A stretch of DNA of 64,000 nt from Arthrobacter sp. AQ5-05 (GTDB lineage: Bacteria; Actinomycetota; Actinomycetes; Actinomycetales; Micrococcaceae), in NCBI RefSeq assembly GCF_003287975.1, contig NZ_QMKQ01000014.1, forward strand, positions 1-64,000, given 5' to 3'. This document shows positions 8,588 through 18,785 of this stretch, piece by piece. The notes under the pieces were generated by a model. It saw only the letters and a program-made list of their open reading frames with translations. It was not told where the DNA came from and ran no database searches. Each line of letters starts with the position of its first letter. The stretch's first letter is position 1. A program made the position numbers and the translations under genes.

Positions 8588-9235
8588 CTAGGATGCGGTG
8601 CGAACCAGCGAGAGCACGTCGTCGAGGATGCTGCGGACCACCGGCATGCGGGAGAGCACGACGAGGCGGGCCGTCACGGGGGCGACATTCTTGATGAGCC
8701 GGCGGCTGCGAGCGGCCCCTGGGGAGGAATCGTAGGCCCAAAAAAGGAAGATGCCGCGTTGGATCAGCCACAGCAGTTCCGGCAGGTCGTTGCGGATGGC
8801 CAGCGGGGGCAGCGGCCTGCTGGCGGCCACGACCTGGCGCCAGAGCCCGAATTCGAGGGCGCGGTGGACGTCGCGGGGCCCGGTGTGGGCACCGGCAAAT
8901 GCGGTGCGGATAAACGCAGGTCCGAATTCGTGGAACGGCGCCATGATTTCGAGCGCCTGGTCCAAGGCAATGCGCAGGTTGGTCTCAAGGTTGTTTCCCG
9001 GCACCAACAGCGGCCAAGCGGCGGCCCGGTGCCGTTGGAGAAGGTTGCGGAAAAGTTCGTGGACGATGGCGTCCTTGGACTCGAAGTAGTAGTAGGCATT
9101 GCCCAGGGAAAGCCCGGTTTCCGTGGCAATCGCGCGCATCGTTGTCCCCGAGAAGCCCTTCGTGGCGAAGAGTTCCAGGGCCGTGTCCAGCAGCAATTGG
9201 CGCGTCTGGGTGCTTTTGGCGGTCGGCGTCGTCAC
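8588..9235 (-). CDS. TetR-family transcriptional regulator
   Basis: A 215-residue TetR repressor. The N-terminal helix-turn-helix spans about residues 10-55: LLDTALELFATKGFSGTTMR, then ETGLSLGNAYYYFESKDAI, the family's recognition-helix signature. The C-terminal ligand domain is all-helical and its effector cannot be deduced. I chose the GTG at 9235 because AAGGGAG lies 4 nt upstream. ATG codons 12 and 5 codons upstream have no such site. A perfect 18-bp palindrome overlaps its predicted promoter, so autoregulation is likely. The divergent transporter gene starts 294 bp away and might also be affected. Confidence 0.88.
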   Translation of the reverse strand: MTTPTAKSTQTRQLLLDTALELFATKGFSGTTMRAIATETGLSLGNAYYYFESKDAIVHELFRNLLQRHRAAAWPLLVPGNNLETNLRIALDQALEIMAPFHEFGPAFIRTAFAGAHTGPRDVHRALEFGLWRQVVAASRPLPPLAIRNDLPELLWLIQRGIFLFWAYDSSPGAARSRRLIKNVAPVTARLVVLSRMPVVRSILDDVLSLVRTAS

Positions 9236-9266
9236 GGCACTCCCTTCCATGCATGGCCGGGCCTCC

Positions 9267-9295
9267 ATCATAGACCTTTTTGAACATGTTCAAAA
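9267..9295 (-). promoter_or_regulatory. TetR promoter and 18-bp palindromic operator
   Basis: The perfect palindrome TTTTGAACATGTTCAAAA occupies 9278-9295. On the minus strand it contains TTGAAC, which can serve as the -35, with TATGAT (9267-9272) 15 bp downstream as the -10. An operator covering the -35 of a TetR gene is the classic autorepression layout. Confidence 0.7.
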
Positions 9296-9398
9296 TTGAA
9301 TACTCCCCGTCAGGAAGCGGCGGAACGGCCATTGCCGCGGTGCGAAACAGGCCGAGCGAGTGGCAAACCGCAAAATGGTTGGGAATGCGGCATGGGAT

Positions 9399-9518
9399 AC
9401 TTGAACCTCAAGTGCTAATACAGCGAGCGGTCCCACCCGCCTCGACCACCCCGTCCCCGCTTGGGACGGGTCCGGAATCGAAGGCCCGGGATCGGCTTGG
9501 CGAACCACTTCTTCGATT
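9399..9518 (+). promoter_or_regulatory. Hairpin-rich leader upstream of yhhQ
   Basis: Three inverted repeats precede the transporter: ACTTGA-3-TCAAGT (9399-9413), CCCGTCCC-5-GGGACGGG (9450-9470) and AATCGAAG-27-CTTCGATT (9476-9518). The last ends 10 nt before the start codon, where it could hide the ribosome site. A metabolite-sensing leader is possible, but no known riboswitch consensus was recognised. Confidence 0.35.
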
Positions 9519-9528
9519 GGGAACCACC

Positions 9529-10254
9529 ATGGGCGAAAAAACCGCCTCCACTTCAACACGTTCACAGGCTCCGCGCGCCATTTTCGCGTCCGCAGGAAGC
9601 CCCTACTTCTCCACCGTGCTCGCCCTGATGGCCGTCGTGGTCATCCTCTCCAACATCGGTGCCGCCAAGGGCGTCACCTTCGGCTCCATCGTCACCGACG
9701 GTGGATTCTTCCTCTTCCCGTTGGCCTACATCATCGGTGACGTCATTTCCGAGGTCTACGGTTTCAAGGTCGCCCGCCGGGCCATCATCACCACCTTCGC
9801 GCTGGCGGCCTTCTCCACGGCGTGCTTCTGGATCATGATCCACCTGCCCGCGGCCGAATGGTATGACGGGCAGGAAGCCCTCGAACGCACCCTGGGGCCG
9901 GTCTGGCTCATAGTCCTGGCCTCGCTGCTCGGCTTCCTGGTCGGGCAGACCCTGAACTCCTGGGTGCTGGTGAAGATGAAGGAACGCTTCGGCGAACGCG
10001 GCCTGGTGGGCCGCCTGATGGGCTCGACCGGGGTGGGCGAATTCGCCGACACGCTGATCTTCTGTTCCATTGCCGCCACGGTCATCGGCATCACCGACAT
10101 GCCCACGTTCATCAACTACGTGCTGGTCGGTTTCGTCTACAAGACGGCCGTGGAATTCCTCTTCGTGCCGGTGACCACGCTGGTCATCCGCTGGTTCAAG
10201 CGTCGCGAACCCAGCTACGCCCTCGAGCCGCAGGCTGCGGGCACCGCCTTGTAG
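9529..10254 (+). CDS. yhhQ: Queuosine precursor transporter (YhhQ family)
   Basis: A 241-residue inner-membrane protein with about six hydrophobic helices and the family hallmarks FPLAYIIGDVISEVYGF, LGFLVGQTLNSW and GSTGVGEFADTLIF. YhhQ proteins import queuosine precursors (preQ0/preQ1 or queuine) for modification of tRNA position 34. This fits the presence of tgt 3 kb downstream. The start ATG at 9529 is the first Met before the conserved region. The frame is open far upstream, but that segment is the structured leader. A strong hairpin terminator follows the gene. Confidence 0.88.
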   Translation: MGEKTASTSTRSQAPRAIFASAGSPYFSTVLALMAVVVILSNIGAAKGVTFGSIVTDGGFFLFPLAYIIGDVISEVYGFKVARRAIITTFALAAFSTACFWIMIHLPAAEWYDGQEALERTLGPVWLIVLASLLGFLVGQTLNSWVLVKMKERFGERGLVGRLMGSTGVGEFADTLIFCSIAATVIGITDMPTFINYVLVGFVYKTAVEFLFVPVTTLVIRWFKRREPSYALEPQAAGTAL

Positions 10255-10278
10255 CGGCAGCCGCGAAACATCCCGTCG

Positions 10279-10321
10279 GCGGTGGCCGGCTTCGTGGGCA
10301 CTTGACGAAGCCGGCCACCGC
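10279..10321 (+). terminator. Terminator downstream of yhhQ
   Basis: Perfect 17-bp arms (GCGGTGGCCGGCTTCGT and complement) with a 9-nt loop, starting 25 bp after the yhhQ stop codon and followed by TTTCCT. Confidence 0.8.
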
Positions 10322-10415
10322 TTTCCTGTTCCCAATCTCCGTTCATCAGTTGCGGGAGCGATGTCATCCGCAATGCTGAGGCCAGGCCGCGGCGCACATT
10401 GGCAACGTCAAAACC

Positions 10416-11088
10416 ATGGACACCATGAACCGCGAACTGCTCAGGGCCACGGGACTTGTCGCCGGCTACGGCGGCCAGGACGTGTGCGGGCCGCTGGACC
10501 TGTTGCTTGAACCGGGCCAATCGCTGGGGATCGTTGGCTTCAATGCCGCCGGAAAGTCCACGCTTCTGCGCACGCTTGTCGGCTACCAGGAACCCGTGGC
10601 GGGGGAATCGGTGATCCTGGGATCCTTCACCGACGACTCGAGCTTCATCTACCGCAAGGCCGTGTCCGTCGTCTTCGACGAGGACGCCTTTTCCCTCGCT
10701 GGGTGTGGCGGAACACCTCCAGCTCATCGCCGGCGGGCACGGGATGCCCGAGCCGCAGGCCGCCGTCGAGCATGAGCTGGCCTTCTTCGAGCTGGATGCG
10801 GCCCGCACCGAATATCCGCACCGGCTCTCCTCCGGGCAGCGCCGCCGCCTGCTGCGTCCCTGCGCCCTGCTGGTCCTCGACGAACCCGAACAGCGCCTCG
10901 ACCCGGTCATGCGGGTAGCCCTGGCCGCACGCCTGCGCTCACTGGCCACCGCGGGAACCGCACTGTTGGTGGCCACCCACGATCCGGTCTTCCTCGCGAC
11001 CGTCGCGGATTTCGTGCTGCTGGTCGCCGACGGCCGGGTCATCCCGGCCAGCGTCGCGCAAGGGGCTGCGGCCATTGCCCGCGGTTGA
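10416..11088 (+). pseudogene. ABC transporter ATP-binding protein, frameshifted
   Basis: Remains of an ABC ATPase of about 225 residues. The first frame carries the Walker A-like GFNAAGKST at about residues 41-49. The second frame, from about 10690, carries LSSGQ, Walker B (ALLVLDEPE) and the H-loop (VATHDP). A +1 shift in TTTTCCC near 10690 separates them; removing one base restores EDAF..SLGVAEHL. The gap between SSGQ and LDEP is about 6 residues shorter than normal, suggesting an additional in-frame loss, and the Walker A has Ala where Gly is usual. It would have powered the adjacent permease. Decay is the simplest reading, but the frameshift alone could be a sequencing error. Confidence 0.75.
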
Positions 11089-11095
11089 TCCACGC

Positions 11096-12699
11096 ATGCC
11101 GTTTGACAACGGGCCCGTTGATTTTGATCCGTGGGCGCGAAACCGCGTCGTCGAGAAACGGGCGAAGCGCGAGGACTTCTGCGAACGCATGGGCGATGCC
11201 TACATCGGACGGCTGGCCGCCGGCATTGTCTTTGGCTATGCCGCGGGGCTTGCCCTGGCCTTCTTCGAGAACCTCCGGGGTGGCCCCGGCTCGGGCGTCG
11301 TGCGGGCCAATGTCGGCGTGGTTCCCGGCCAGTCGGCGGCCTCCGCCCTGGTGATGCTCGGAATGCTCGGGGCCCTGTTGCTGATTTCCAAGCTCGGGCC
11401 GACGGCGGTGGACCGGGCCCAGGGATTCTGGTGGCTCAGCCTGCCGGTGGCAAGATCCAGGCTTCCTGGCCCGCCTGCTGCGCCAACGCCTGGTGGGCAC
11501 CTTTTTGTGCGGGGCGTTCCTGTGGCTGCCCATCGGCTACGGAACCGTGCTCGGCGGGTTGTCCCGGGGATCGTTCGCCGGGGTGCCGGCAGGTGCCGCG
11601 ACCCTGGGATTGTTGTTCGTGGGGCTTTCGCTGCTGGCGGCCTGGTCCCAGGCCCGTCAGGCGGCAGGACGCTTCCGCACCGCCCTGAACGCCGCGGCCA
11701 TTGGGGGTGCTGCCGTCGTCGCTGCCGTTCCTGGCCCAGGCCGGGGCCTGGTGGGTTCCGGCGGTTCTGGTGGTGCCCTGCGCCGGAGGATTTGCCGCTC
11801 TGGCGGGGCAGCTGCAAGGTATTCCCAGCAGGGAATTGATTTCCAGCGGGGCAGCGAGCGAACACGCCGGAGCGGCGCCGGCGCTGCTTGACGACAAGGC
11901 GCTGGGCAGCGCGCTGGATGCCGCTGGCTCCCGGGAAAGCAAGCGCGCCCGGGCCAAGCGGGAGCGGATCCGGGCCCGCGGACCGGATTCCTTCGCGCGC
12001 ATGCTTCCGGCCCGATGGGTCCGCCGCCCCTATGTGGCGCTGGTGCGTGCCGAGTTGCCGGTGCTGCTGCGCACCGGCAAGTCCTGGCGGGGGATGCTGG
12101 CCGGCTGGTGCATCCCGGCGGCCGGGGTCTTCGCCGGGCCCGACGGGCAACCGCTGGTCCTGGCCGTCTTGGTGCTCGTCGGCTCGCTGCTGGCTGCGCG
12201 GGCGGCATCCCAGGCCGCCGCGCAGGCAGCGGACGTGCCGTCGCTGGATGCGATCATCCCGTTGGGCCGTGTGGGCGTGCGGCAAACCCACGCGTTGGTG
12301 GCGGCGTTGCTGCTGGTTCCGTGGGGCGTGTGCCTTGCCGGATTCCCGGGGTGGGCCGTTGGCCGCGATGCGGGGGAAATCCCGGTGCTGCTCGGCCTGG
12401 GTGCCATGGCCGGTGCGGGACTTGCCGCCGGCGCGGTGCGCATGGCGTTCCGGCCGGCGATCGACTGGGGATCGGTGATGCTCATGGCCGCCATGGGCCG
12501 GGCCACCGGCCCGATGGTCCTGCACTTCACCTACGGGTACGAGGTAATGGCCGTGTCGGTCATCGCGCTGGTTGCGGGCCTGCTGCTGGCACCGATCCCG
12601 CCGGTGCTGCTGGTCCTTGCCGCGGTGGTGGCCGCCGTGGCCTGGGGCGTGGGCACCTCGACCTCGACCCGGTCCAACGTCCACCGTGCGCAGCAGTAG
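11096..12699 (+). pseudogene. ABC transporter permease, two frameshifts
   Basis: A multi-helix membrane protein that pairs with the upstream ATPase. Reading frames change twice by +1. One is near 11458, where dropping one base turns LPVARS into LPVARSGFLARLLRQRL. The other is in a run of five G at about 11704, where dropping one G gives NAAAIGVLPSSLPFLAQ. The joined product would be about 530 residues, with hydrophobic segments in the first and last thirds and a charged middle (RESKRARAKRER). The substrate is unknown. Reading frames are otherwise well preserved, so loss is recent or the indels are artefacts. Confidence 0.7.
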
Positions 12700-12756
12700 C
12701 AGGTGTTCCGCGTGCGGAACCGTCACCAATGCGGTGATTGCGCCACCGCGGCACTT

Positions 12757-12762
12757 ACGCTG
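12757..12762 (+). promoter_or_regulatory. -10 hexamer of leaderless DUF4126 gene
   Basis: TACGCT lies 6 nt before the ATG at 12768 (TANNNT pattern), without a ribosome site between. Confidence 0.45.
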
Positions 12763-12767
12763 AAGCC

Positions 12768-13346
12768 ATGGAACTACTCACGGCCGCGGGGCTGAGTTCG
12801 GACGCTGGCCTGAACGCCTACATCCCCCTGCTGGTGCTGGGCCTGCTGAACCGCTTCTCCTCGTGGGTGGCGCTGCCCGAGGGCTGGGGCTGGCTCTCCA
12901 ACGGCTGGGCACTGGGCATCCTTGCGGTGCTGCTGCTCATCGAGGTGGTGGCCGACAAGGTGCCGGTGCTCGATTCGGTCAACGATGCCCTGCAGACCGT
13001 GGTGCGCCCGGCCTCTGGTGGGCTCGTCTTTGCCTCCGGGGTGGGCTCCGAAACCCTTGCCGTGGCCGATCCCGGGAACACCTTTGGCACCGCGGAGTGG
13101 GTGCCGCTGCTCATCGGCGCGGGGATCGCCCTGGTCTTCCACCTGTTGAAGTCCGGTGCCAGGCCGCTGCTGAACCTGGGCACCGCCGGGGTCGCCGCCC
13201 CGGTGGTGAGCACCGCCGAGGACGGGACGGCGCTGGGCCTGAGCCTGCTGGCCATAGCCCTTCCGGTGCTGGTGCTCCTGGCCGCGGCTGCCCTGGCGGT
13301 GCTGCTGATCGTCGGCATGCGCAGGCTGTGGCCCCGGCGATCGTGA
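12768..13346 (+). CDS. DUF4126 domain-containing membrane protein
   Basis: A 192-residue protein with the DUF4126 layout: a conserved SSDAGLNAYIPLLVLGLLNRF opening, the segment EVVADKVPVLDSVNDALQTVVRP that is characteristic of the family, and three or four hydrophobic helices up to a basic C-terminus (MRRLWPRR). The biochemical function of the family is unknown. The start at 12768 removes ten upstream codons that overlap the probable -10 element. It converges on tgt with 28 bp between them. Confidence 0.8.
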   Translation: MELLTAAGLSSDAGLNAYIPLLVLGLLNRFSSWVALPEGWGWLSNGWALGILAVLLLIEVVADKVPVLDSVNDALQTVVRPASGGLVFASGVGSETLAVADPGNTFGTAEWVPLLIGAGIALVFHLLKSGARPLLNLGTAGVAAPVVSTAEDGTALGLSLLAIALPVLVLLAAAALAVLLIVGMRRLWPRRS

Positions 13347-13359
13347 ACCGCAACCTGGA

Positions 13360-13374
13360 ACCTGCCGCCGCAGG

Positions 13375-13375
<1 letters not shown>
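13360..13375. terminator. Short hairpin between convergent genes
   Basis: ACCTGC-4-GCAGGT lies between the stop codons of the DUF4126 gene and tgt. It has no T run, so it is a weak candidate. Confidence 0.3.
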
Positions 13376-14676
<1,301 letters not shown>

Positions 14677-14855
14677 CTATCCAGTGTGCCGCATGCACCC
14701 GTGGCCCCGGCAAAATGCCCGCGTGGGATGGCTCATAGGACCGGGTTCCGAGGGGAATGCAGGCGTAGCGTAAATGCGGGGGGACGTGCCGCGCCGCGGG
14801 CCCGCCGCATAGCCGCAAGGAAACACCGACCCATGCCCCAGGAGCCACGGAACAC

Positions 14856-15926
14856 ATGGACAAGAAGTTTGGGAGCCTGCTGACCCTGGGCCCGTCGACC
14901 AACGACCATTGGGTGGCGCTGCGCACGGCCGTGGGCATCTTTGTCCCGCTCTTCACCCTGCTGGCCATCGACCGCCTGGACCTGATGGTTTTCGTGATCT
15001 TCGGTGCCTTCACCGGGGTCTACGGCCGGGTGCCGGGATATGCGAACCGTTTGGCGGCCCAGGCCAAGGCAGGGGGCCTGTTCCTGGTCGTGATCCTGGC
15101 CGCGGCACTTGCCTCGCACTACCTCGTCAACCACGACGACCTGGCGGCGAGCGCGTGGATGGTCGTGGGACTCACCACCGTGGTTTCGGGGATCTGCTCG
15201 GTCGCCACCGGGTACCTGCAATTGCGTCCCGGCGGTTCGCTCTTCCACATCTTCGCTTTTGCGGCCATTGCCTCGATGCCGCACCAGCCGCCGCCGGCCG
15301 AGTCGATGGCGGCTGCCCTGGCCGCGGTGCTGCTGGCGATCGTGCTCGGCTTTTCCGGGATGCTCCTTGCCAAGGGCGCCCAGTGGGGCCCCTACCTCAA
15401 GCCGGCCCCGCTTTCGCGGCCGGTGCGCCTGGCCATCTGGATCGAGGCGCTCATGTATGTGCTCGCCGCCGGACTGGCCGGTTCCCTCGCGAACCTCTTG
15501 GCCCCGGCGCTGTCCACCGGACACAGCTACTGGGCCATGGTGGCCGCGGTGGTCCCACTGGTGGGGCACACCACCCGGCACCGCGTGCGCCGCGGTGTCC
15601 ACCGTATCCTCGGGACCCTGACCGGGCTGGTGTTGATGGCCGCTGTCATCGCCTTCGCGCCGCCGATCTGGGTGTTGCTGGCGATGATCGGGCTGCTGCA
15701 GTTCGCGGCCGAGATGTTCATTGCCCGGAACTACTTCCTGGCCCAGATCTTCGTCACCCCGCTGGCCCTGGTGGGTGTCTCCATCGGAACGGGGCTGAGC
15801 GCCACGCTGCTCTACGACCGGATGCTCGAGACCATCATCGGGGCCCTGGTCGGGATGCTCGTGGTGCTCCTCGGTGCGCTCTACGGCTCCCGGCTGCGGC
15901 GCAGGCTGGTGCCGGAGAAGACCTGA
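14856..15926 (+). CDS. FUSC-family integral membrane protein
   Basis: A 356-residue membrane protein with about ten hydrophobic segments in two halves separated near residue 180, matching the FUSC / aromatic acid exporter-like fold. The second half contains HSYWAMVAAVVPLVGHTTRHRVRRGVHRILGT, the conserved YW...RG.HR..GT pattern of this superfamily. It probably exports small organic acids or other toxic compounds, but no substrate is indicated. The start ATG follows GGAGCCACGGAACAC. It reads alone, divergent from tgt. Confidence 0.75.
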   Translation: MDKKFGSLLTLGPSTNDHWVALRTAVGIFVPLFTLLAIDRLDLMVFVIFGAFTGVYGRVPGYANRLAAQAKAGGLFLVVILAAALASHYLVNHDDLAASAWMVVGLTTVVSGICSVATGYLQLRPGGSLFHIFAFAAIASMPHQPPPAESMAAALAAVLLAIVLGFSGMLLAKGAQWGPYLKPAPLSRPVRLAIWIEALMYVLAAGLAGSLANLLAPALSTGHSYWAMVAAVVPLVGHTTRHRVRRGVHRILGTLTGLVLMAAVIAFAPPIWVLLAMIGLLQFAAEMFIARNYFLAQIFVTPLALVGVSIGTGLSATLLYDRMLETIIGALVGMLVVLLGALYGSRLRRRLVPEKT

Positions 15927-15978
15927 GGGCTTCCTGCCCGGTCCTCGCTGCCAACCGGCGGCATGGCAGGATTGCCCC

Positions 15979-16599
15979 ATGAACGACATGGGCCTGGCCC
16001 AGGCGGAAAGAATCGACCTCGCTGATTTCCTGGAGGGCCTTACCCCCGGGCAATGGGAAGCGCCGAGCTTGTGCGCCCAGTGGCGGGTGCGCGACGTGGT
16101 GGCACACGTGGTTTCCTACGACGACCTCGGTGCCAAGGACCTGCTGCGGCGCTTCGCCAAGGGACGCGTGGTGCATGCCAACCAGGTCGGAGTCGACGCC
16201 ATGAAGGACGCCACAGCCGCCCAGCTGCTGGACAACCTCCGCGCCCATGCCCGTCCGAGCGGTTTGGCCGCCGGCCTGGGCGGGAAGATCGGACTGGCCG
16301 ACGGCATGATCCACCACCAGGACATCAGGCGCCCGCTGGGGATGCCGCGGCAGATCCCCGTGGACCGGCTGCTGCGGGTGCTCGCCATGACCCCGGGCAA
16401 CCCGCGGCTCGCGCCCTGGCGATGGATCCGCGGCTTGCGCCTCGTGGCGACCGACATGGATTTCGCCCATGGCAAGGGCCCCGAGGCGGCGGGCACCGGC
16501 GAGGCACTGCTCATGGCGATGGCCGGTCGCCGAGGGATCGCCGCGGAGCTGCGCGGGCCGGGCCAGCCGATCCTGGCCGGCCGGCTCGAGCGCCGTTAG
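15979..16599 (+). CDS. Mycothiol-dependent maleylpyruvate isomerase-like protein
   Basis: A 206-residue DinB-like four-helix protein of the actinobacterial maleylpyruvate isomerase / mycothiol-transferase family. It has the typical opening LTPGQWEAPSLCAQWRVRDVVAHV and the metal-site His in IHHQDIRRPLG. Such proteins use mycothiol for isomerisation, conjugation or detoxification. The actual substrate is unknown. The start at 15979 comes 6 nt after CAGGAT (possible leaderless -10). A CTCGAGCG/CGCTCGAG hairpin covers the stop codon and lies between this gene and the convergent Nudix-like gene. Confidence 0.8.
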   Translation: MNDMGLAQAERIDLADFLEGLTPGQWEAPSLCAQWRVRDVVAHVVSYDDLGAKDLLRRFAKGRVVHANQVGVDAMKDATAAQLLDNLRAHARPSGLAAGLGGKIGLADGMIHHQDIRRPLGMPRQIPVDRLLRVLAMTPGNPRLAPWRWIRGLRLVATDMDFAHGKGPEAAGTGEALLMAMAGRRGIAAELRGPGQPILAGRLERR

Positions 16600-16610
16600 A
16601 GACGCTCGAG
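16585..16610. terminator. Hairpin spanning the convergent gene ends
   Basis: CTCGAGCG-10-CGCTCGAG overlaps the stop codon at 16599 and lies just before the stop of the opposite gene. It could end transcription from both sides, but no T run is seen. Confidence 0.35.
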
Positions 16611-16615
16611 CCGCT

Positions 16616-17155
16616 TTAGCCGATGTACCCGACGTGGGCGAGGGCCTGGCGGACCAGGTTCTCCCGGCCCCCGGCGAACTCTTCCTGGATGTTCGGGCTC
16701 AGTGCCTCCTCGGGCGTCAGCCAGGTCAGCTCCAGGGCGTCCTGGCGCGGTGAGCATTCCCCGCGCACCGGCACGATGTAGGCCAGCGCCACGGCGTGCT
16801 GCCGTTCGTCGGTCAACCCGGTCTCCGAGGGTGAGGGGAAGTACTCGGCCACGGTGAAAGGGGCCGGGCTGGGCGGCAGCTGCGGCATCGCCATCGGACC
16901 CAGGTCCTTCTCGATGTGGCGGGTCAGTGCCGCGCGGATGGTCTCGCGGTACATCACCCGGCCCGAGACGAAGGTGCGCAGCATCCTGCCCTCGGGATCG
17001 GCGGTCAGCAGCAGGCCGATTTCCGTGACATAGCCGAGCGGATCCAGGCGCACCGGGATGGCTTCGATGTACAGCATGGGCAGCCGGGCGCGGGCCTCGT
17101 AGAGGTCTTCATCGGACAACCAGCCAGGATAGGGATCCGGAGTGCGAACGTTCAT
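16616..17155 (-). CDS. NUDIX-like protein (DUF4916)
   Basis: A 179-residue protein with the DUF4916 / Nudix-related pattern: a PYPGWLSDEDLYEARARLPMLYIEAIPVR opening, GYVTEIGLLLTADPEGRM, and near the end LELTWLTPEEALSPNIQEEF. The canonical Nudix box GX5EX7REUXEEXGU is not intact: the corresponding stretch reads GRVMYRETIRAALTRHIEKDLG, which keeps RE and a late Glu. Hydrolysis of a nucleoside diphosphate derivative is therefore uncertain. The ATG at 17155 lies 6 nt after CAAGAT. Confidence 0.75.
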   Translation of the reverse strand: MNVRTPDPYPGWLSDEDLYEARARLPMLYIEAIPVRLDPLGYVTEIGLLLTADPEGRMLRTFVSGRVMYRETIRAALTRHIEKDLGPMAMPQLPPSPAPFTVAEYFPSPSETGLTDERQHAVALAYIVPVRGECSPRQDALELTWLTPEEALSPNIQEEFAGGRENLVRQALAHVGYIG

Positions 17156-17274
17156 GCTCCCATCTTGGCCCATTGACGGGCCTGCGGGCCACGTCGACGG
17201 CCGTGTTGTGTAATCCCGGACATGTTTTCGCTTTCCGGGAATCATCTGGTGTCCCCTGACGCTAGAATGAAATG

Positions 17275-17284
17275 TTCTGCAGAA
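17275..17284 (+). promoter_or_regulatory. Palindrome upstream of the DHA2 exporter
   Basis: The perfect palindrome TTCTGCAGAA lies 8 bp downstream of TAGAAT (17262-17267, possible -10) and 35 bp before the favoured start codon. This is a plausible operator position for a regulated efflux gene. Confidence 0.35.
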
Positions 17285-17318
17285 TACCAACCCGACACCC
17301 ATGGAAGAGGCCACACCC

Positions 17319-18758
17319 GTGACCGAGACCAGCACCAAACTCAACCCCAAGGATTTGGCCACCATCACGGTGCTGATCGTTTCCGCGTTCGTCGTGATCC
17401 TGAACGAAACCATCATGAACGTGGCACTGCCGGTGCTGATGCACGAGTTCAAGGTCAGCGAGGAAGCCATCCAGTGGCTTTCGACGATCTTCATGCTCAC
17501 CATGGCCGTGGTCATCCCGGCCACCGGCTTCCTGCTCCAGCGTTTCAGCACCCGCGGGGTGTTCATGCTGGCCATGGGCCTGTTCTCCCTGGGCACGCTC
17601 CTTGCCGCCGCGGCACCGGGTTTCTCCCTGCTGCTCGCCGCCCGCGTGATCCAGGCCTCCGGCACCGCGATCATGATGCCGTTGCTGATGACCACGGTCC
17701 TTGACCTGGTGCCGCCGGCACGACGCGGGGTCATCATGGGCAACGTGTCGATCGTGATTTCCGTGGCCCCGGCCATCGGCCCGACCATCTCCGGGCTGAT
17801 CCTGCACTCGCTGTCGTGGCGCTTCATGTTCCTGATCGTCGCCCCCATCGCGCTGGCCGCCCTGTTCATCGGCGCACCGCGTTTGAACAAGGTCGCCGAG
17901 GCGTCCAGGATGCCGCTGTCGATCCCCTCGGTGATCCTCTCGATTCCCGGCTTCGGCGGGCTCGTCTTCGGGCTCAGCAGGCTCTCGGCCAACGGGCTGG
18001 ATGCCGAGACGCTGGTCGTCCTCGTGGTTGCGGTGATGGCATTGGTGGTCTTCACAATGCTGCAGCTGCGCCTGCAAAAGAAGGACCACGCGCTGCTTGA
18101 CCTGCGCACCTTCACCTACAGGCCATTCACGCTTTCGCTGTCGCTGATGGTGCTCGCGATGGTGGCGCTGTTCGGGGTCATCATCCTGTTGCCGATGTAC
18201 CTGCAGAACGTGCGTGGGCTCGACACCCTGGCCACCGGGTTGATGCTGCTGCCCGGCGGGCTGCTCATGGGCCTGCTGGCACCGTTCGTGGGCCGGATCT
18301 TCGACAAGGTGGGCCCGCGCCCGCTGATGATCCCCGGTGCCGTGATCCTGACAGTGGTGCTCTTCGGCTATTCGCGCCTGCTGGGCGCCGAGACCGCCAT
18401 CGGCGTGATCATCGGATTGCACCTGACCATGTCGCTGGCGCTGGCGCTGATCTTCACCCCGGCCTTCACCACCGCACTGAACCCGCTGCCGCATTCGCTG
18501 CACTCCCACGGCTCGGCCGTGCTCTCCACCCTGCAGCAGCTCGGCGGCGCAGCAGGCACCGCCCTGTTGGTTGGTGTCTTGGCCTCGCGCATCGGTGCCG
18601 GAGCGGCGGCCGGGATCGATCCGATCCAGGCCCAGATCAACGGATTCTCCGCCGGATTCACGGTGGCCGCGATCTGCGCCGCGGGCATGGTCGTCATTGC
18701 CTTCTTCCTGTCCAAGGCCGAAGAGCCTGCCGAGGCCCAGGTGCACGCGCACCAGTAA
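17319..18758 (+). CDS. MFS multidrug exporter, DHA2 family
   Basis: A 479-residue 14-helix drug:proton antiporter. Motifs include VVILNETIMNVALPVL in helix 1 (the DHA2 D/E-T-x-N-x-A-L-P motif), QWLSTIFMLTMAVVIPATGFL, and the antiporter motif C region (APAIGPTISG). It most likely expels lipophilic cations or antibiotics. I prefer the GTG at 17319, which has GGAAGAGG 8 nt upstream. The in-frame ATG at 17301 would add six residues but has no ribosome site. No dedicated regulator is adjacent. Confidence 0.88.
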   Translation: MTETSTKLNPKDLATITVLIVSAFVVILNETIMNVALPVLMHEFKVSEEAIQWLSTIFMLTMAVVIPATGFLLQRFSTRGVFMLAMGLFSLGTLLAAAAPGFSLLLAARVIQASGTAIMMPLLMTTVLDLVPPARRGVIMGNVSIVISVAPAIGPTISGLILHSLSWRFMFLIVAPIALAALFIGAPRLNKVAEASRMPLSIPSVILSIPGFGGLVFGLSRLSANGLDAETLVVLVVAVMALVVFTMLQLRLQKKDHALLDLRTFTYRPFTLSLSLMVLAMVALFGVIILLPMYLQNVRGLDTLATGLMLLPGGLLMGLLAPFVGRIFDKVGPRPLMIPGAVILTVVLFGYSRLLGAETAIGVIIGLHLTMSLALALIFTPAFTTALNPLPHSLHSHGSAVLSTLQQLGGAAGTALLVGVLASRIGAGAAAGIDPIQAQINGFSAGFTVAAICAAGMVVIAFFLSKAEEPAEAQVHAHQ

Positions 18759-18785
18759 ATCGCGGCTTCGGGCTTCTGGCCGCGG

